From the NCBI GenBank assembly GCA_001630475.1, contig KV419454.1:70850-134849 (forward strand): a DNA stretch of 64,000 nucleotides, read 5' to 3'. The notes beneath the pieces are model-generated. The model was not told where the DNA came from. It did no database searches and saw only the letters and a program-made list of their open reading frames with translations. Of this stretch, positions 23,221 to 35,740 are shown piece after piece. Made by a program: the position numbers and the translations under genes. The stretch is from Sistotremastrum niveocremeum HHB9708 (taxonomy: Eukaryota; Basidiomycota; Agaricomycetes; Sistotremastrales; Sistotremastraceae). The number at the start of each line of letters is the position of its first letter. The stretch's first letter is position 1.

Positions 23221-25310
23221 CTGTACCAAGAAAGTTCATCAGCATATGGAAATGACGAAGAGACAGAACAGGAAGTGGTCAGAGGAGCTCAAAGGCTCGA
23301 AATGTGATCTCTTTTTCTGACGATCGCCAAGCACCACTCCAGCCCACGCTCGCCTGCTGTGAATGTACCACCACTCATCGAGCCATCGATCTTGAGGCTC
23401 GATAATGAAAATAAGATACACAATATCTGTATCGCCTGCGAAAAACCACTTCTGAGACCACAAAGCACGAACGGCTTTTTGCCTGCTTTGTTTGGCGTCT
23501 TCGACGACCCGCAACTCATAACCTGCAACAGGGGATACGAGCGCGAAAAGATGTAGGCTATGCCTTTACTAATCTTCCTTGGATTTCGCGGAAGACTAGT
23601 CTAAGTTTCAAGCCGCGTAAAGACGCATGCGTGAATATTTGTCCTGCCTTACGATGCGCTGCGTTGGTTTCAAGCAAAAACGCATAGAGTGAAGGACAAT
23701 AGCGAGGCGGGGTGGAGAGATGCAAGGGTCACGTAGAATCGACCCTTTTACTAGAGAGACATCCTTGGGAAGAAAACAAGGGAAATTGACTCACGAGTTA
23801 ACTCAAGGTGGCCGAATCCGTCGTTGGATTACAGTAGTCGCGTTCGCCAGCAGCTATGATGATGTAGGACAACAAGCACAAACACAGTTACTACGTGACG
23901 CGACGTCATGTGATTGCCATTTTTCTTTTCAAAAATGTCAATACCATCGGTCAAGTGCCAGATTCTGAATCAAACCCCATGAATAAGCAGGTCCATGTTC
24001 GCTTCCTGATTTGAATTTTTTTTTGATTTTTAGCTGCATTTCTGGCCGTTCGAGTACTCCCGGCGTTTCCCGAGATACATTCCTTCTTGATTTCTCCGAG
24101 CGAAGCTTCTGCAGTCTGCCAACGACGAAAACGCGAAACCTGATAGACGTAGGGCTGTGAATGCTCTGGTGTTTAGCTCTTTTCTCCTAATTATCCTCAG
24201 AACATTCGTCTCTGGCACTTTGTCTCGACAGAAGATCGTGAACGGCAGTCTGATAGTATTCAGTCAAAATTGCGAAGCAATCCCGGCCCCTGTACGGTGG
24301 CTTATACTTGGAACTCGTCGACAAAACCTTTGAAAGGAGCTAGCTTTAAGCAGGACCTCTTCGTTAAATCTAACACTGGCAGGTCTTGGGGCTAGACTCG
24401 TGGTCGAGCTTCCCAACCTCATCAGACTTCGGGCACGATACAATACCTGAGCAAAATGACTGTGCTGGGAAAATCGGCTCTCTATCTCTCCCATGAAATT
24501 ATGCATTGACTTGGGTTTTGACGCCTCGATTCTACTCATCAAATGAAAGAGAATGAGGTGTTCTCACCTCCTCACGAAGCCAATTTTCTTGTCATATCTC
24601 CAATCGGAATTGAATTTGTCGACGGCTTTTCAAGAGCTCAGGTTCTGCGCGCACACAATAACTCAAATCTCGATGGCTGTGGTCCTTATTTATGTTGTTG
24701 GACTTCTATGTTTCTGAATGAACAGTCATGTGTTGCTGGCATCCCGAACGTGGTGTTTTCGACGACGAACGTCCTCTGCACAGCCATCGGCCATGACAGC
24801 CCAACAATCTACATGGAACTTCTCTGCTTCTCATTCCCTCCGCGTGATTATACCCTTTTGGCTGCCCAACTGTTTGCAACCCTCTTGGTCCTAATCTTGT
24901 GTTCATGGTTTGTTTTCTATCGGGAGTCCTCCCTCAACCAAAACTACGGGCAGGAACCCCGTTCATGACTGGCGAAGAATTCTCCTTTCTCTAGTCCAAT
25001 CAGGTCGGTGCCTAGAATATCGTCGGCGGGCCTTCACATCGAACCTATAAGCTGTGCCCCCGCCGACATTCTCAATTGCCCGGCACGCATATCATACTGC
25101 ACAGTACATTCATCGCAAAAACTAAGGATGAAGCTCTTCCTCTCTTTCATCTTTGAGCCTAGGATTTCAGACCGACTTGCTCCAACTGGTGTATGGGGTA
25201 CGGTTCGGCACGGCCTCGTACTGAATGTGCTCGCTCATCTGATCGTCAAGAAAGAGGCATGTGATGTTTGCCGTTCGGGGATGATGCTCCTGACCAATGC
25301 GAGTTTTCTG
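23221..25310. other. 2-kb spacer, nothing recognised
   Basis: No exon chain or repeat stands out. A 141-residue + frame at 24543-24968 has a hydrophobic stretch near its end, but no other support. Confidence 0.35.
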
Positions 25311-25315
25311 CTCTG

Positions 25316-25321
25316 TATAAA
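25316..25321 (+). promoter_or_regulatory. TATA box of the small CBM1 gene
   Basis: TATAAA, 64 bp before the ATG at 25380. Confidence 0.55.
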
Positions 25322-25379
25322 TGAGGCTTTGGTCTCCATCTCTCAACATCCAGCCTCGTAGCAAACAAACGAAGATCCT

Positions 25380-26025
25380 ATGGTATTCCTCGCTCTCCGC
25401 CGTTTCTTTCTCTTGTCCTCAGTTATGTTCATGGCAAGCCAAGGTCGTACTTCGAAACTGTAACCACATACTGACTGTGACACTGGACGCACAGATTACA
25501 GAAGCAAAGGTAAGGCCCGGTCATCTTTCTAATTTTCAGTAGTCTAATGAATGTCCACACAGCCTGACGACCCGTCCCCTACGACTACACCTCCCCCCAC
25601 GACTACTACTAGCATCACAACGATCACAGAATGGTGCACAGGCGTCATTGGAGACCCGCAAGGCGACACAGTTTGGCTTTGCGGTGGAGGATACGGACCT
25701 GTGCGTACTCTAAATTATCAGACGCAGTCGATTGGCTGATGAGATTTGACGACGATGTTAGACGAATGCGCCGCAGACTTTGTATGGCCAATGTGGTACG
25801 CAAAGCTTTATTCTTTGTACGCTGTTGACAATCACTCATCTACTTTGTTGACAGGTGGCGAAGGATATACTGGCCCCAGCGTTTGTGCCACTTCTCTGAC
25901 ATGCTCTGCGATTGCTCCTCCGTACTATTCTCAGGTATGTCGGCATGTGCTCTGGATAGAAATAGGGAGTGTAATTGACTTTTTGCGATCAGTGCCTTCC
26001 GAGTCCTAAGCCGACGTCGACCTAG
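25380..26025 (+). CDS. Small secreted CBM1-only protein
   Basis: Six exons (25380-25443, 25502-25509, 25563-25700, 25762-25795, 25855-25934, 25993-26025) encode 118 residues. A signal peptide (ALRRFFLLSSVMFMASQ) is followed by a short Pro/Thr linker, a segment with two cysteines (EWCTGVIGD..VWLCGGGYGP) and a complete C-terminal CBM1 (LYGQCGGEGYTGPSVCAT..APPYYSQCLPSP). There is no catalytic domain, so it should bind cellulose without being a conventional hydrolase. The model needs an 8-nt second exon. The CBM1 intron after YYSQ is at the same place as in the GH5 genes. It could act as an expansin- or effector-like accessory; that is speculation. Confidence 0.72.
25502..25509 (+). other. 8-nt microexon
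   Basis: AAGCAAAG lies between acceptor ..gattacag and donor gtaagg. Without it, joining exon 1 to exon 3 gives an immediate TGA. With it, the frame continues as ASQ-EAK-PDDPS. Confidence 0.5.
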
Positions 26026-26391
26026 TGAAATAAACGTCATTTTTTAATTCTATCGTTCTCGATGTATTAACGTTTTGCTGACCGATACTACATGATAACA
26101 AACATTGGTGATACTTATGTACCAGAGTCATATATTAAGTAGTGTACCACCTTAAGGTGATCATCGCCCATGATGCATGATGTTCTGCCACGGGAACAGA
26201 TAGCCCGAAAAAAACCTGCTGTCTTTGAGCCTTATGCGAATGTGATTAAAACTTGGATGGAAAATTTCAGAGCAACCAAAGAGAGGCTTACGTAACATTA
26301 AAACTGCAAGCCTGTTTCCGGATTCCGACGTCTTTTCCATTTCCATGGAAGTGCAAGGGGGAGTGTCTACAGCAAAGACACCGCGTAGCAG

Positions 26392-28973
26392 ATGTCCTAC
26401 TCTTATCCAGGCACTCCAGGTGGGATGAAGAAAGCATTGTCTGTAGAACTGGAAAACTCTGTCTGGCTTTCGATGCAAATCTTGGACAATGTGCTTCCCG
26501 TGGACCCCATCTTTCTGAAGGAGGTTACAGCAGCCTGTAAACGTGACGCGTTCTACATTGCGGAGAAACTACCTCGCATCCGATTAGACGGACAGAGTCA
26601 TCTCTCGGAGTGGCCCACGGCTGGTGGAGAGGAGAGTAGCCATCACGGACCCTTGTCGGCTCTCGTCAACAGCGTTCTGAAACTCGCTCAAGACTTCATA
26701 TCTCGAGCAAATCGGAAGATTTACTTTCCCGATATCGCCTGCGCCAAATATGATCAAGAAATGCCACTGCTTCATGTTGGAGAAAGAGACGGAGAACCCG
26801 AAGGCTCCTGGAACGCTCTGAAACCCGATCTCCTTATGTTTTCAGGGGAACTACCCTCGAACAAAGATTTTTCGTGGTCTCTAGTTGATGTCGTTATGGA
26901 AGCCAAGGATGACTGGCCCGATCTCCTGTGGCAAGCAGCAACATATGCTGACTGTATGTTTGCTGTGCCAGTTACCCCGATGCAAGTCTATCGACGATTT
27001 GTCCTGGCTTTGTTGTTCAATCACAAGACCATGGAATTCAGCTTCGCTTGCTTCCATCGCTCCGGATGTACAAGAACCCCACCCATATCTTTGACGACCC
27101 ACGAGGGTTTCGACCGATTGATTCGAGTTCTTGTCGGTATCAAGTCAATAGCATCCATGGAGGCTGCTGGGTACGATGAGTCTGCAATGTCGGGTCCACT
27201 CCTCAAAAATCACAAGTTTGGAAAGGTCATTTGCCAACGAGAAGGCGTGTCTGGAAGAATGACTAACGTCACACGACGGGCACTCAATGAACACGACTTG
27301 ATGCCTAACGAGGATTCTGACAAGCAAGTCGACGACATCACTGCCACCATAGAGGGTGAGTTCAATTACTGATGTGCACTTCGACGACTTAATTCTGTCC
27401 TTTAGAGACGACGGTGTACGACGCGAAACGCTCTGAAAGCCTTGCCGAAGCACAAGCCGAACAAATCGGTAATTATGAATGCCAAGAAGCGACGTGACCT
27501 GGCTGACCTCCCTTCCAGAAGCTCCACCACCACCACCCCCACGCCTCCTTCCCCTCATAATGCCGGGTCCAGACGAACAACTGTTTTACATCGTCAAAGA
27601 TTGGTGGAGTTCAGAACTCTCGAATAACGAAGGAGACATGTTTGGTAGCCTCAGGAACAAGTTCGGAATCCCTAAAGTTAAACAGTCCCACCCGGTGGAT
27701 CTCTTACATGGGGAGCGAGGCCGCGACACAACTCGGCAATTCGTTCCAGAGGACGCTAAGCTGGATCCGATATGCATTCCGAAGCCGAAGCCCAAGCCAC
27801 CAAAAGAAGAAAGGCCAGCTAGCGCTGCGGCACGCGCTCGTTGGAGAGCTGCGGCCGAGCGAGCTAGGGCTAACGGAGGATCAAATAAGGGCTCTGATCA
27901 GCGCAAGTCAAATACGGCGAGCAAAAGGGTGTCCGGTAAGTTGTTTACATCTGCTCTGGCGCAATCTATAACTACAACTATGCCGACGAGCGGAGTAGAA
28001 ATCCCCAAAGAACCTGAACCAGTCCTTCGCGTCCACATGCGTACTATCTTCGAGACGGCAGGCATACCATTGGAATACGCTGTCTCTCCTAGAAAGATGT
28101 TCAAAGCTCTGGCACACGCCATCATTGGTGTGTCAGGCTCAGGGATAGCATTTGCAAGTCGCTAACTGATTCGCAATGGCAGGACATTGGAACATGTTCA
28201 AAAACGATTGGCTTCATCGAGATGTCAGCTTGGGCAATGTGATGATTCTAGAGACACCCGAGTTAAGAGAACATGTACTCGAGTGAGACCTCAGTTTACT
28301 CCCTCTGACTTGAACTCATAAAAGCTGCAGCTTTGATGACCCTTTGATTGGACTAACAACCCAAGCAGAATGTGAAGGCATGGTCATTGACGGGGACCAC
28401 GCGATAAGATGGTGGTGTCGAATCAGAGAATGCCCTATATCCGGTCATCGCTCAGTACGTTTTATTGCTAGAATCAAGAACCGCTCTCTACCTACGTCGC
28501 GAATGTAGGGAACACTGCCATACCTTTCACTGAGACTATGCCAGCTTTGGGGTGACAATAATCTCGTCTCGTTGCCTCATACTGCTTTAGACGACTTGGA
28601 GTCCTTTTTATGGGTATTACTGCATGCAATTCTTTTGAACTTGCCCGAGTTCAAAATTGGAAATCATTGGCTCCAATACCTCGCCGAAGAGCACTGTCCG
28701 AGACTCTATTCACTCAAAACTTCTATCAGCTCCCAAATTTTGCGCTGGGGAAAGCTCGGACGGGAAGCACCAACTCTCTTGGAGCCCTATGCCAAAGTGC
28801 TCACAGATTTGTTTGAGATCGCGGAGCGTGCTGAGTTCGAGGCCAAGAAACTAGTCTCCGCTCCTCCCGGTATAACGAGGGAGGAAATGCTCAAAACTTG
28901 TCAGAGCTTCTATGAAGAGTATTTGAGCGTCCTACTACGACACCTCCACACCATCCCTTCTGAATGGCCGTGA
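26392..28973 (+). CDS. Fungal-type protein kinase (FunK1)
   Basis: A multi-exon gene with first exon 26392-27355; further exons are joined after TATIE, AEQI, HAIIG, REHVLE and SGHRS. The N-terminal ~320 residues match the FunK1 pre-kinase region (KPDLLMFSGELP, SWSLVDVVMEAKDDWPDLLWQ AATYADCMFA). After a Pro/Lys/Ala-rich low-complexity insert comes the kinase core: catalytic loop WLHRDVSLGNVMIL, DGDHAIRW in the DFG position, GTLPYLSLRLCQLW and HTALDDLESFLWVLLHA. FunK1 kinases are expanded in mushroom-forming fungi, and their substrates are largely unknown. The C-terminal helical part ends at 28973. The first ATG of the long exon was taken as start; a short upstream exon cannot be excluded. Confidence 0.85.
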
Positions 28974-29174
28974 ATGACCGGGGGACGACAATCCGACAGA
29001 GGAGGATCAAGATGCCGATATAGAGAGTGCATGGCAAGTCCAGCAACCCATCCCAGTCACTGAATTTCTGATCGGTGCATTTCGCCTCTTAGATTCGGAT
29101 GGACGGAATGGATACTGGACCACATGGCAGAGATCTACTACAGTATAATCACATATAATAGCCAAGGGAGTACT

Positions 29175-31436
29175 CTACAATTTTGCCGCAATCTTGCCCG
29201 CCTGTTCTTCTCGGATCCTGGCTCCAACCATCGATTCATCTATCATACATAATCAATATTGTGCCCATAGATCAAAATTCATGAGGGAAAACGTACAATT
29301 CGTTTCGTAGAGGCGATCACCAGGTACCGAGACAACATGAGAGCTGAGTCCGCGTGCATCGACCATGGCAGGTACGACATCCTTAAGCGTCTGAGCTCCT
29401 AATAGTCGCATGTTCATTTCGAATTCGTCCTGTGAATCTCTTCAATACACAGCTTCAAAGGGAGAGAAGAAATGCACAGACGTGAAGGATTTGGAGAGCC
29501 TTTTCAACGCCTTCTTGTCCGTAAGCCGAATAAGCGTAGAGGAAAGGTCTGCCTATCCCGACGCCATTCGCGCCGAGTGCAACGGCCTTCAAGACGTCGG
29601 TTGCCCTTCTTACGCCGCCGTCGACGAATAGCTGGACTGTTGAGCGAATCAGCTTTCTGAGATTCGAGAAGGTGATAGTTCGTCGACGTACATTTCTCGT
29701 TGGGGAACGTCATTCCGGGTACGTGTTCTTTCATCTTGGCAACAACTTCGACGAGAACCTCGATACCCGAACGCGCAAAGTCGAGTTGACGACCTCCATG
29801 ATTTGAAAGGACGACGCCAGCCACTCCGTGATCATAGGCCATTACTGCATCCTGAAGGAAACAATCGTCAAGAAGTGTTCCATGTTCCGCAGGAGAGACA
29901 GGACATACCTCCCAGGTTTGCACGCCCTTCAGGATGATGGGCATCTTCGTGATCGATTTAAACCACTTCAAATCAGCCCAACAAAGCCCAGGGTCAATGA
30001 AGCTCTACCCATCCTGTCAGATTTACCCGAGGGACGAACGAAGTCGAATACGCACGCTAATAGCTCTTGCAGCTCCCTGATTCCGATCCACCTGCTCTCC
30101 ATTCTCATTCTGCACTTTAGCTCCCGAGTCTTCGAATTTCATTCTCATGTCTTTCTCTCTTCTTCCGAGTTGAGGTGCGTCGACGGTGATGAAGAGCCCT
30201 TTGATGCCACGGCTTTCGGCGTGCTGGACGAATTTCTTCGTCAGATCGCGGTTCTTGTTGACGTAGCTAGGTAGACTTCGTAAGTGGGCGAAAGAAGTCG
30301 GGAGGAGTGGAGGACTGACAGTTGCATCCATTGCGTTTGAGAATCGATGGCGGCATCGACGATCTCGTCGAATGAACAACTGGCAAGAGTAGGGATCTGT
30401 CAAGGTTGAAATGAGAGAAGGGAAGACGGAGAGCACGGAAAACGCACCATCTGGATGACACCGAATTTTCCTGCGGCTCTTGTAAGATTCTTCTCTCCTT
30501 CCGGATGTCCAAGCTTTCCAAGTGCAGTTGCGGTCTAGATGTGACATGAGTACGACAGTCAAGCATTCTTTCAGCCACGCACGATGTATATCGGCATAGA
30601 AGTTTTCGTTCCCAGCAGACTCGTCGAGAAATCAACTTTGTTCACATCCCTCAACACTCGCGGTCGGAACCACACCCTATAGACTGGATCAGCTTTACGT
30701 CCTCACAAGACGAATGAGTACTACACACCGGTGATAAGCGACATGGTTCTCCCGATTTGTAATCTCATCATCTGCAGCGCTGCTATAATATGCCCAAGCA
30801 GGCAGCGGCATGACCTCCTTAGCGATGGCTTCGAAATCGTGCAGACTGAGGATTTCATCGATGAGGGGACGGCGGTTCAGCTTCTCTTTTCGAGCCTTTT
30901 CGACACTTGTGACTACTTTGACGGTCTTCTGGAGTGATGAAGGATCAACGGGGCCGAGGCTTGGGATAGGGGGTGAGTCTACGTTTTGGAAGCAGCAGAA
31001 CAACGCACTGCTTTTCTTTGGGCAGGTTGGTAGTGATGGCATCTGGAGGATGGATGGGGTCATATTCTTCGCTGTGAGACGTAGGACTCAGTATTCAATG
31101 AGGCACGCCGCAAGGCGAGGCGTACGTTGCGTCCTTTCCGGCATATTTCAAGATAATCTTCGAGCCGCCTGCATGGATCTGAGATTTCCTCGACCGCCAT
31201 AACTATTCAATGCATACCGGGATGATCTTAAGCAGTTTGTCAGGAAAAGGCTAAGACACAGATGACGATTCGGCTCACCGTCGAGGAACTCTGTGACATC
31301 GTAGACTTTGCCTAAAGCACGCAAGCAACGCTTGTCAGTACTATTCAGCCTCTCACAACGAGGTCCAAATACCGTGTACGATGATCCAGCAGCTCTCTCG
31401 TGAATTGTGTTGAGCAACAGTAGCGCCTGAAATCAT
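29175..31436 (-). CDS. Flavocytochrome b2-type L-lactate dehydrogenase
   Basis: An intron-rich gene of about ten exons, with the start at [22 protein letters not shown]. The N-terminal cytochrome b5 domain reads [11 protein letters not shown], then [15 protein letters not shown] and [12 protein letters not shown]. The FMN-dependent alpha-hydroxyacid dehydrogenase domain follows: [82 protein letters not shown] and [20 protein letters not shown]. The layout matches yeast Cyb2, which oxidises L-lactate in the mitochondrial intermembrane space. A targeting peptide is not evident. The canonical HPGG segment carrying the first haem-ligand His is not recovered by GT-AG splicing; see findings. Confidence 0.85.
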
Positions 31437-32207
31437 TTCGTTCTGTCCTTCTAGTTGTGGTTTCCGTAGTATTTCAAGATGATATTCAAGACTAGAGTTA
31501 CAAAGAGAAGAGATAGAGGAGATGATAGTTGAGAAGAAAGAGAGGGCTAAGGACTAAAAGGTCGAACCGGAAGTGTTCACAATCTCACATGACCTGATTC
31601 GTAGTAAGAAGTAAAGGGACAGATTAGTAGATCATTACTCGCTAGCGGAGCCCCGCAGCCGCGATCGCCGATTACATTTCTCCCCTTATTTTGACGTCTT
31701 CTTAGTGCACAGCGGTACGGTGCCGACCTCCTCATGCATAGCAAGGGTGGGACGCCGAGTCTTAGATTTGCGGAAGCCCTTAACGCTAAGATCTGACTTA
31801 GATCTGGAGCTCAAAATGAGGTAGAAAATATGAAAAATATGTTGTGATAATGATGATAGTTGCGCGGCGTTCCGCCCATAACAGATGAGAATGCTCTCAA
31901 GCCGAGCAGCTGAGAACTACCACGCCCGTCTGCGAAGCGGGATACGCACGATGCTCTAGTGGTGGGAAATGGTCGTGAATTGGTCGTGAACAAATAATCG
32001 TCAAGGGAAGGGAAAGTACAAATCAAAAAGGACAACGTCGAAAGCGAAGAAGATAATACCGACATTAGTACATTTGGATTTTTGCTGTTGTTCTGTTTCT
32101 TCCTGCAAAGACACAATCTTCACGTCCGTGCTATGTTCATACTCATCTTTCTTGCCATCTCGAGCGGAGTCAGCTCCTCCCCTTCAAAGTCATCAGTGAT
32201 CAATAAA
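31437..32207. other. Spacer between lactate dehydrogenase and BRCT gene
   Basis: The 5' flank of the lactate dehydrogenase and the 3' flank of the BRCT gene (both on minus). Pyrimidine-rich sequence on the minus strand leads to the start at 31436. No gene is seen. Confidence 0.5.
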
Positions 32208-35200
32208 TCAGGACTCAACATAGAACGCACCATTGAAACTCAAAATATCAGAGCCCTGACTCCCGTTCGTATCTGAGCCATCAACATCCATCGGGAATGC
32301 ACTCGCCGGTAGGGAGATCCCATGCAATTGCTTCGGCAGCAGTGAACGGCGACGCTGCACAGGACTGTCAACTCGGAAAGACATGTTAAGCGCGCTAGTA
32401 CGAACCTTTCCCGCCGAGCCGCCACTTGCGACCTCCTCGAGATTGACAGAGAATCTCTCTTCATCAACATGTTCTCTTTTCTCGACGCATTCGACCACCC
32501 AGCCGATCCCGACCACTTTCGGTCGAGGTTCGTCAAGACATCTGATCAAACATTAACAAGGTATATTCTTCGAAACAAGATGAGCACATGCCTCCACTTG
32601 ATCACCGTCTTTTCGCAGCCGCTCTTGTACACGATATGTGTACATTGTTTTGTAGGCTTGGTCACAGTCTGCGAAAGCCGGGACAATCAGCCATCGTGCT
32701 TGACGGGAACAATAACACGTACCCTCGCTCCGAGGCCCTTCAACATGTCAACAAACAAAGTTCCGGCATCCTCTCCATCCTCCGTTCTCACATCGACAAA
32801 AATAACACAACTCTTCAAAACATTCAAGCTGACAGGTTTACTCGGCCCCGCTTTCTTTCCTTCTGCATCAGCATCATTTTGAACAGGAGCCGTAACGGCG
32901 CGTTGACGAAGACGCATCGGTCGAGATGATTCAGATCGATGAACGAGACGGCCTTCTTCGGATGCTTTCTGTTTTTCTTTTTCTTTTGCGAGTCGCTTTT
33001 CTTCTTGAGCGAGTTGTTGTTGTGATAGAGTCGTGCTGAGAGCTCGAGAGGCTTCGGAAGCGCGTATTGAATCTTTGAATCCTACGCGTGGATATGAAGG
33101 AGTCGAAGAGGTCGACGCCGTACTGCTGCTCCCTCCATCGGGAGTAGCGGTTGCAGTAGTTGCAGCAGTGGTATTGGCCGCAGACTTCTGAGGCGTGATT
33201 CCATCGATCTTCATCAAGATTTCATCCACTGTCATATTCGCCGTAATATCCCCGGCGCCTTCATCCTCTCCATCCTCTCCTTCGACGTCCTTCTTAGGAG
33301 ATTTATCCTTCCTTCTCGGCGTGAACGATTCTTGACCTGCCGTAGATGCACGAATAGGCTTTGACGGGCTGCCAACGATAGCTTCCAGACCTCCAGTAGC
33401 AGGACGGCCGAACCCAGGTCGTCGTAACGGCAATCCCATCTTTCCTATCCCAGGTCCACTGGAATTGGGCTTCGAAGCAGGCTTCGCGTGATCAGCCGCG
33501 TCCGTCGGCTTAGCAGCAGGTGCGAAACCCAACGAAGTACTCGGTCTCGTCTTGACGTCCACATCCATCGCTGACGAACCCTCCGTTGTCAAATCAACAC
33601 TCTGCCTCGAAGTATGACTCGTCGCAGTTGCCGATGATCCTGAGGCAGACGTATTGGTCGACGTAGCAGACGAACCCGTCATACTCATCGCAGTACTCGG
33701 TCTCACAGGTCTAGGAACATTAAGTTTCTCCAAAGCCTTTCCGAGACGACCCAAAGCTTCACTCGTCTCCCCAGCGCGCTCCTCGTATTCCTTCGGAGTC
33801 GGTATAGGAATAGGCGTAGATTTAACGGGAGAGGTGGCACGAGGTTTAGGAGCCGGGGGTAATGGAGCCTTGAATAGATTATTATCCGGCTTGCCAACTA
33901 CGAAGGGAGGCTTCTTCGACGGCACGGCCGTGGTGGTGGGTTTCGCTTGTGCAGTGCTGGTCCTTGTACTGGTTCGTCTTTCGACTGCACCGAGTTTAGG
34001 ACCTGCGATAGGTTTCCCTGTAGCTAGACTTGCTCCGCGTTTCGCTTTTGTCGGTGATGGTGTAGGAGCGAATAAAGTGGATGCAGGGCGAGGTAACATA
34101 CTCGCACGAGGCGTTTGAGCCGTTGGGAGTGGTATACGCGATTTCGTCGGTGATGAAGTTATAGGTATCGTGGAAGGACCTGCTTCTGGCATTGGATCTG
34201 TAGTCGTTGATGCTGGCTTTACCGTCGACGTAGACGTAGAAGACGACGGAGCATCTTTGCTCTGCGACGAGCTCGACTGTCCGGGCTTTGCGAAATCGAA
34301 CAGCGTAGATTGCCTTAATGAACTTTGACCAACAGATGATTTCTTCGGACGCATCTTCTGTATCTTACTCGCTGGCTTGGCTGTTGTCTTTCCTCTAGCT
34401 GGCTGGAATGACTGTTTAGGGGCTGGCGCCGGCGTAGGAGGTATTGGCGTCAGGGGCGAATCGAACGCTGTTGGAAGCTCTAGCGAGGGAAGACGTTTGG
34501 GTGTAGAGAAAAGGAATTGGGATTGTGGGACGACGGAGGGCTTCGCAACTGCACCGGTCGCGATGTTTGGGGGAGGAACGGCAGGCACGGCTGTAGTACT
34601 TCCCTCGCCAGACGTACTCGACAGCTCAGTCAATGTCGACATAGAGGAGGAGGGTCTTCGAGGCTGTGTCTCGGGTTTTGTCGTCGAGTCCTCCTCAACC
34701 GATGACATGGATGACGAAGGGATCAATCCTCTCGGTAAGAGATCGACCTCAGGCTGAGGCCTAGGAGTAGCAACGGGTCGTAGCGGAGAGTGAGATGTCT
34801 CCACACGCGGACTGATGTTCAAACCGCCAGTTTCGATAGCCAAGTCTGTGTCGCTTGACCGATGTTCGTTGTCAAGGAACTTTCGAACACTCCTCGCAGG
34901 AGAAGGTCTGCAATGCCACAGTATGAGATCAATGGATGCCTGAAAGAGGTCGACGACTCACATAGGACTAGGAATGAAATTTGGAGTGGGCTCGGGTGCT
35001 TCGGGATGAGTATGTTCAAAGGTAGTATCCATAGCGAAGTCTCCATCTTCATCCTCTACGTCTTCTCCCCGAGGCAGAAGGCTTGGAGCAAGACTGTGTG
35101 GTAATGGAGTCAAAGGACTCTCCTTCCCGAATATCTGATAACGTGTCTTCGTCCGGATAGTTTGTACAGGCGTCGACTGAATCCGAGGTCGCTTCGCACT

Positions 35201-35740
35201 GCTCAAAGCGACGAGATCAAGATTCGGTAGGGAGTCGATAGGTCTCTGAGGGAGATCTGGAAGTGATGGATTGTCGCGTGTTGGGGAGATAAAAGTCTTA
35301 TGACGTTTCCGGGGTGGACTTTCCGTAACAGGGTTTGGCATCTGAAGTCGAGCTATCGGGCTCTGGGTATCGAATAAAAGTGTTGGGGTATTTTGATCAA
35401 TCGTTTTCGGAGCCTCTGATCTCCCTCGTTTCGTTCCGTTCAAAGAGGGTGGTTTAACAGGAGAAACCAAAGAAGCTGGACTAGCAGCGCGTCTTTTCGG
35501 ACTGAGGAGGATTTCATCTTCATCATCTGCTTCAGCATCCATCATATTTGCCGCAACTGCGTTGTGGTCCTGGAAAGGGACGCGCTTTGCATTAGGACCT
35601 GCAGACGCAGTTCGATTGAACGGCTTTGGCTGCACCTGGACTTGAGGTTGGTGGACACTCTGAGAGCGAGTGCGTATCGTAGATTTGTGTGGTATGGCAG
35701 TGGCAGAAGATGTCTTGATGTTGCTGGAAGGATGGGCCAT
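32208..35740 (-). CDS. Large disordered protein with C-terminal BRCT domain
   Basis: Four exons and about 1,100 residues. The first ~1,000 residues are Ser/Thr/Pro-rich with many S/T-P sites and basic clusters (SPKRRAAS, PPRKRHKTFISP, PTRTKTRYQIF-like stretches), typical of a nuclear regulated scaffold. The last ~150 residues form one BRCT: SLNVLKSCVIFVDVRT, LFVDMLKGLGAR, CTHIVYKSGCEKTVIKW, then CLDEPRPKVVGIGWVVECVE. BRCT domains bind phosphoproteins in DNA-damage and cell-cycle control; that role is inferred. The intron between the two BRCT halves (32542-32591) appears to use a GC donor (GAG|GCATGT). The start MAHPSSN at 35740 was chosen because the upstream frame lacks similar composition. 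Confidence 0.75.

Noticed and set aside
23239-23528. Possible upstream exon of the DnaJ gene
   Set aside because: Two competing frames, neither joining in phase with the MFGVTANPG start; homologous J proteins begin near this methionine.
24543-24968. 141-residue + frame with a hydrophobic stretch
   Set aside because: No signal peptide at the start, no family motif, no promoter or splice support.
29410-29971. Plus-strand frames over the lactate dehydrogenase 3' half
   Set aside because: Shadows of the minus-strand FMN domain, which carries SNHGGRQLD.
33654-34118. 154-residue Gly/Val-rich frame on +
   Set aside because: Antisense shadow of the Ser/Thr/Pro-rich part of the BRCT gene.
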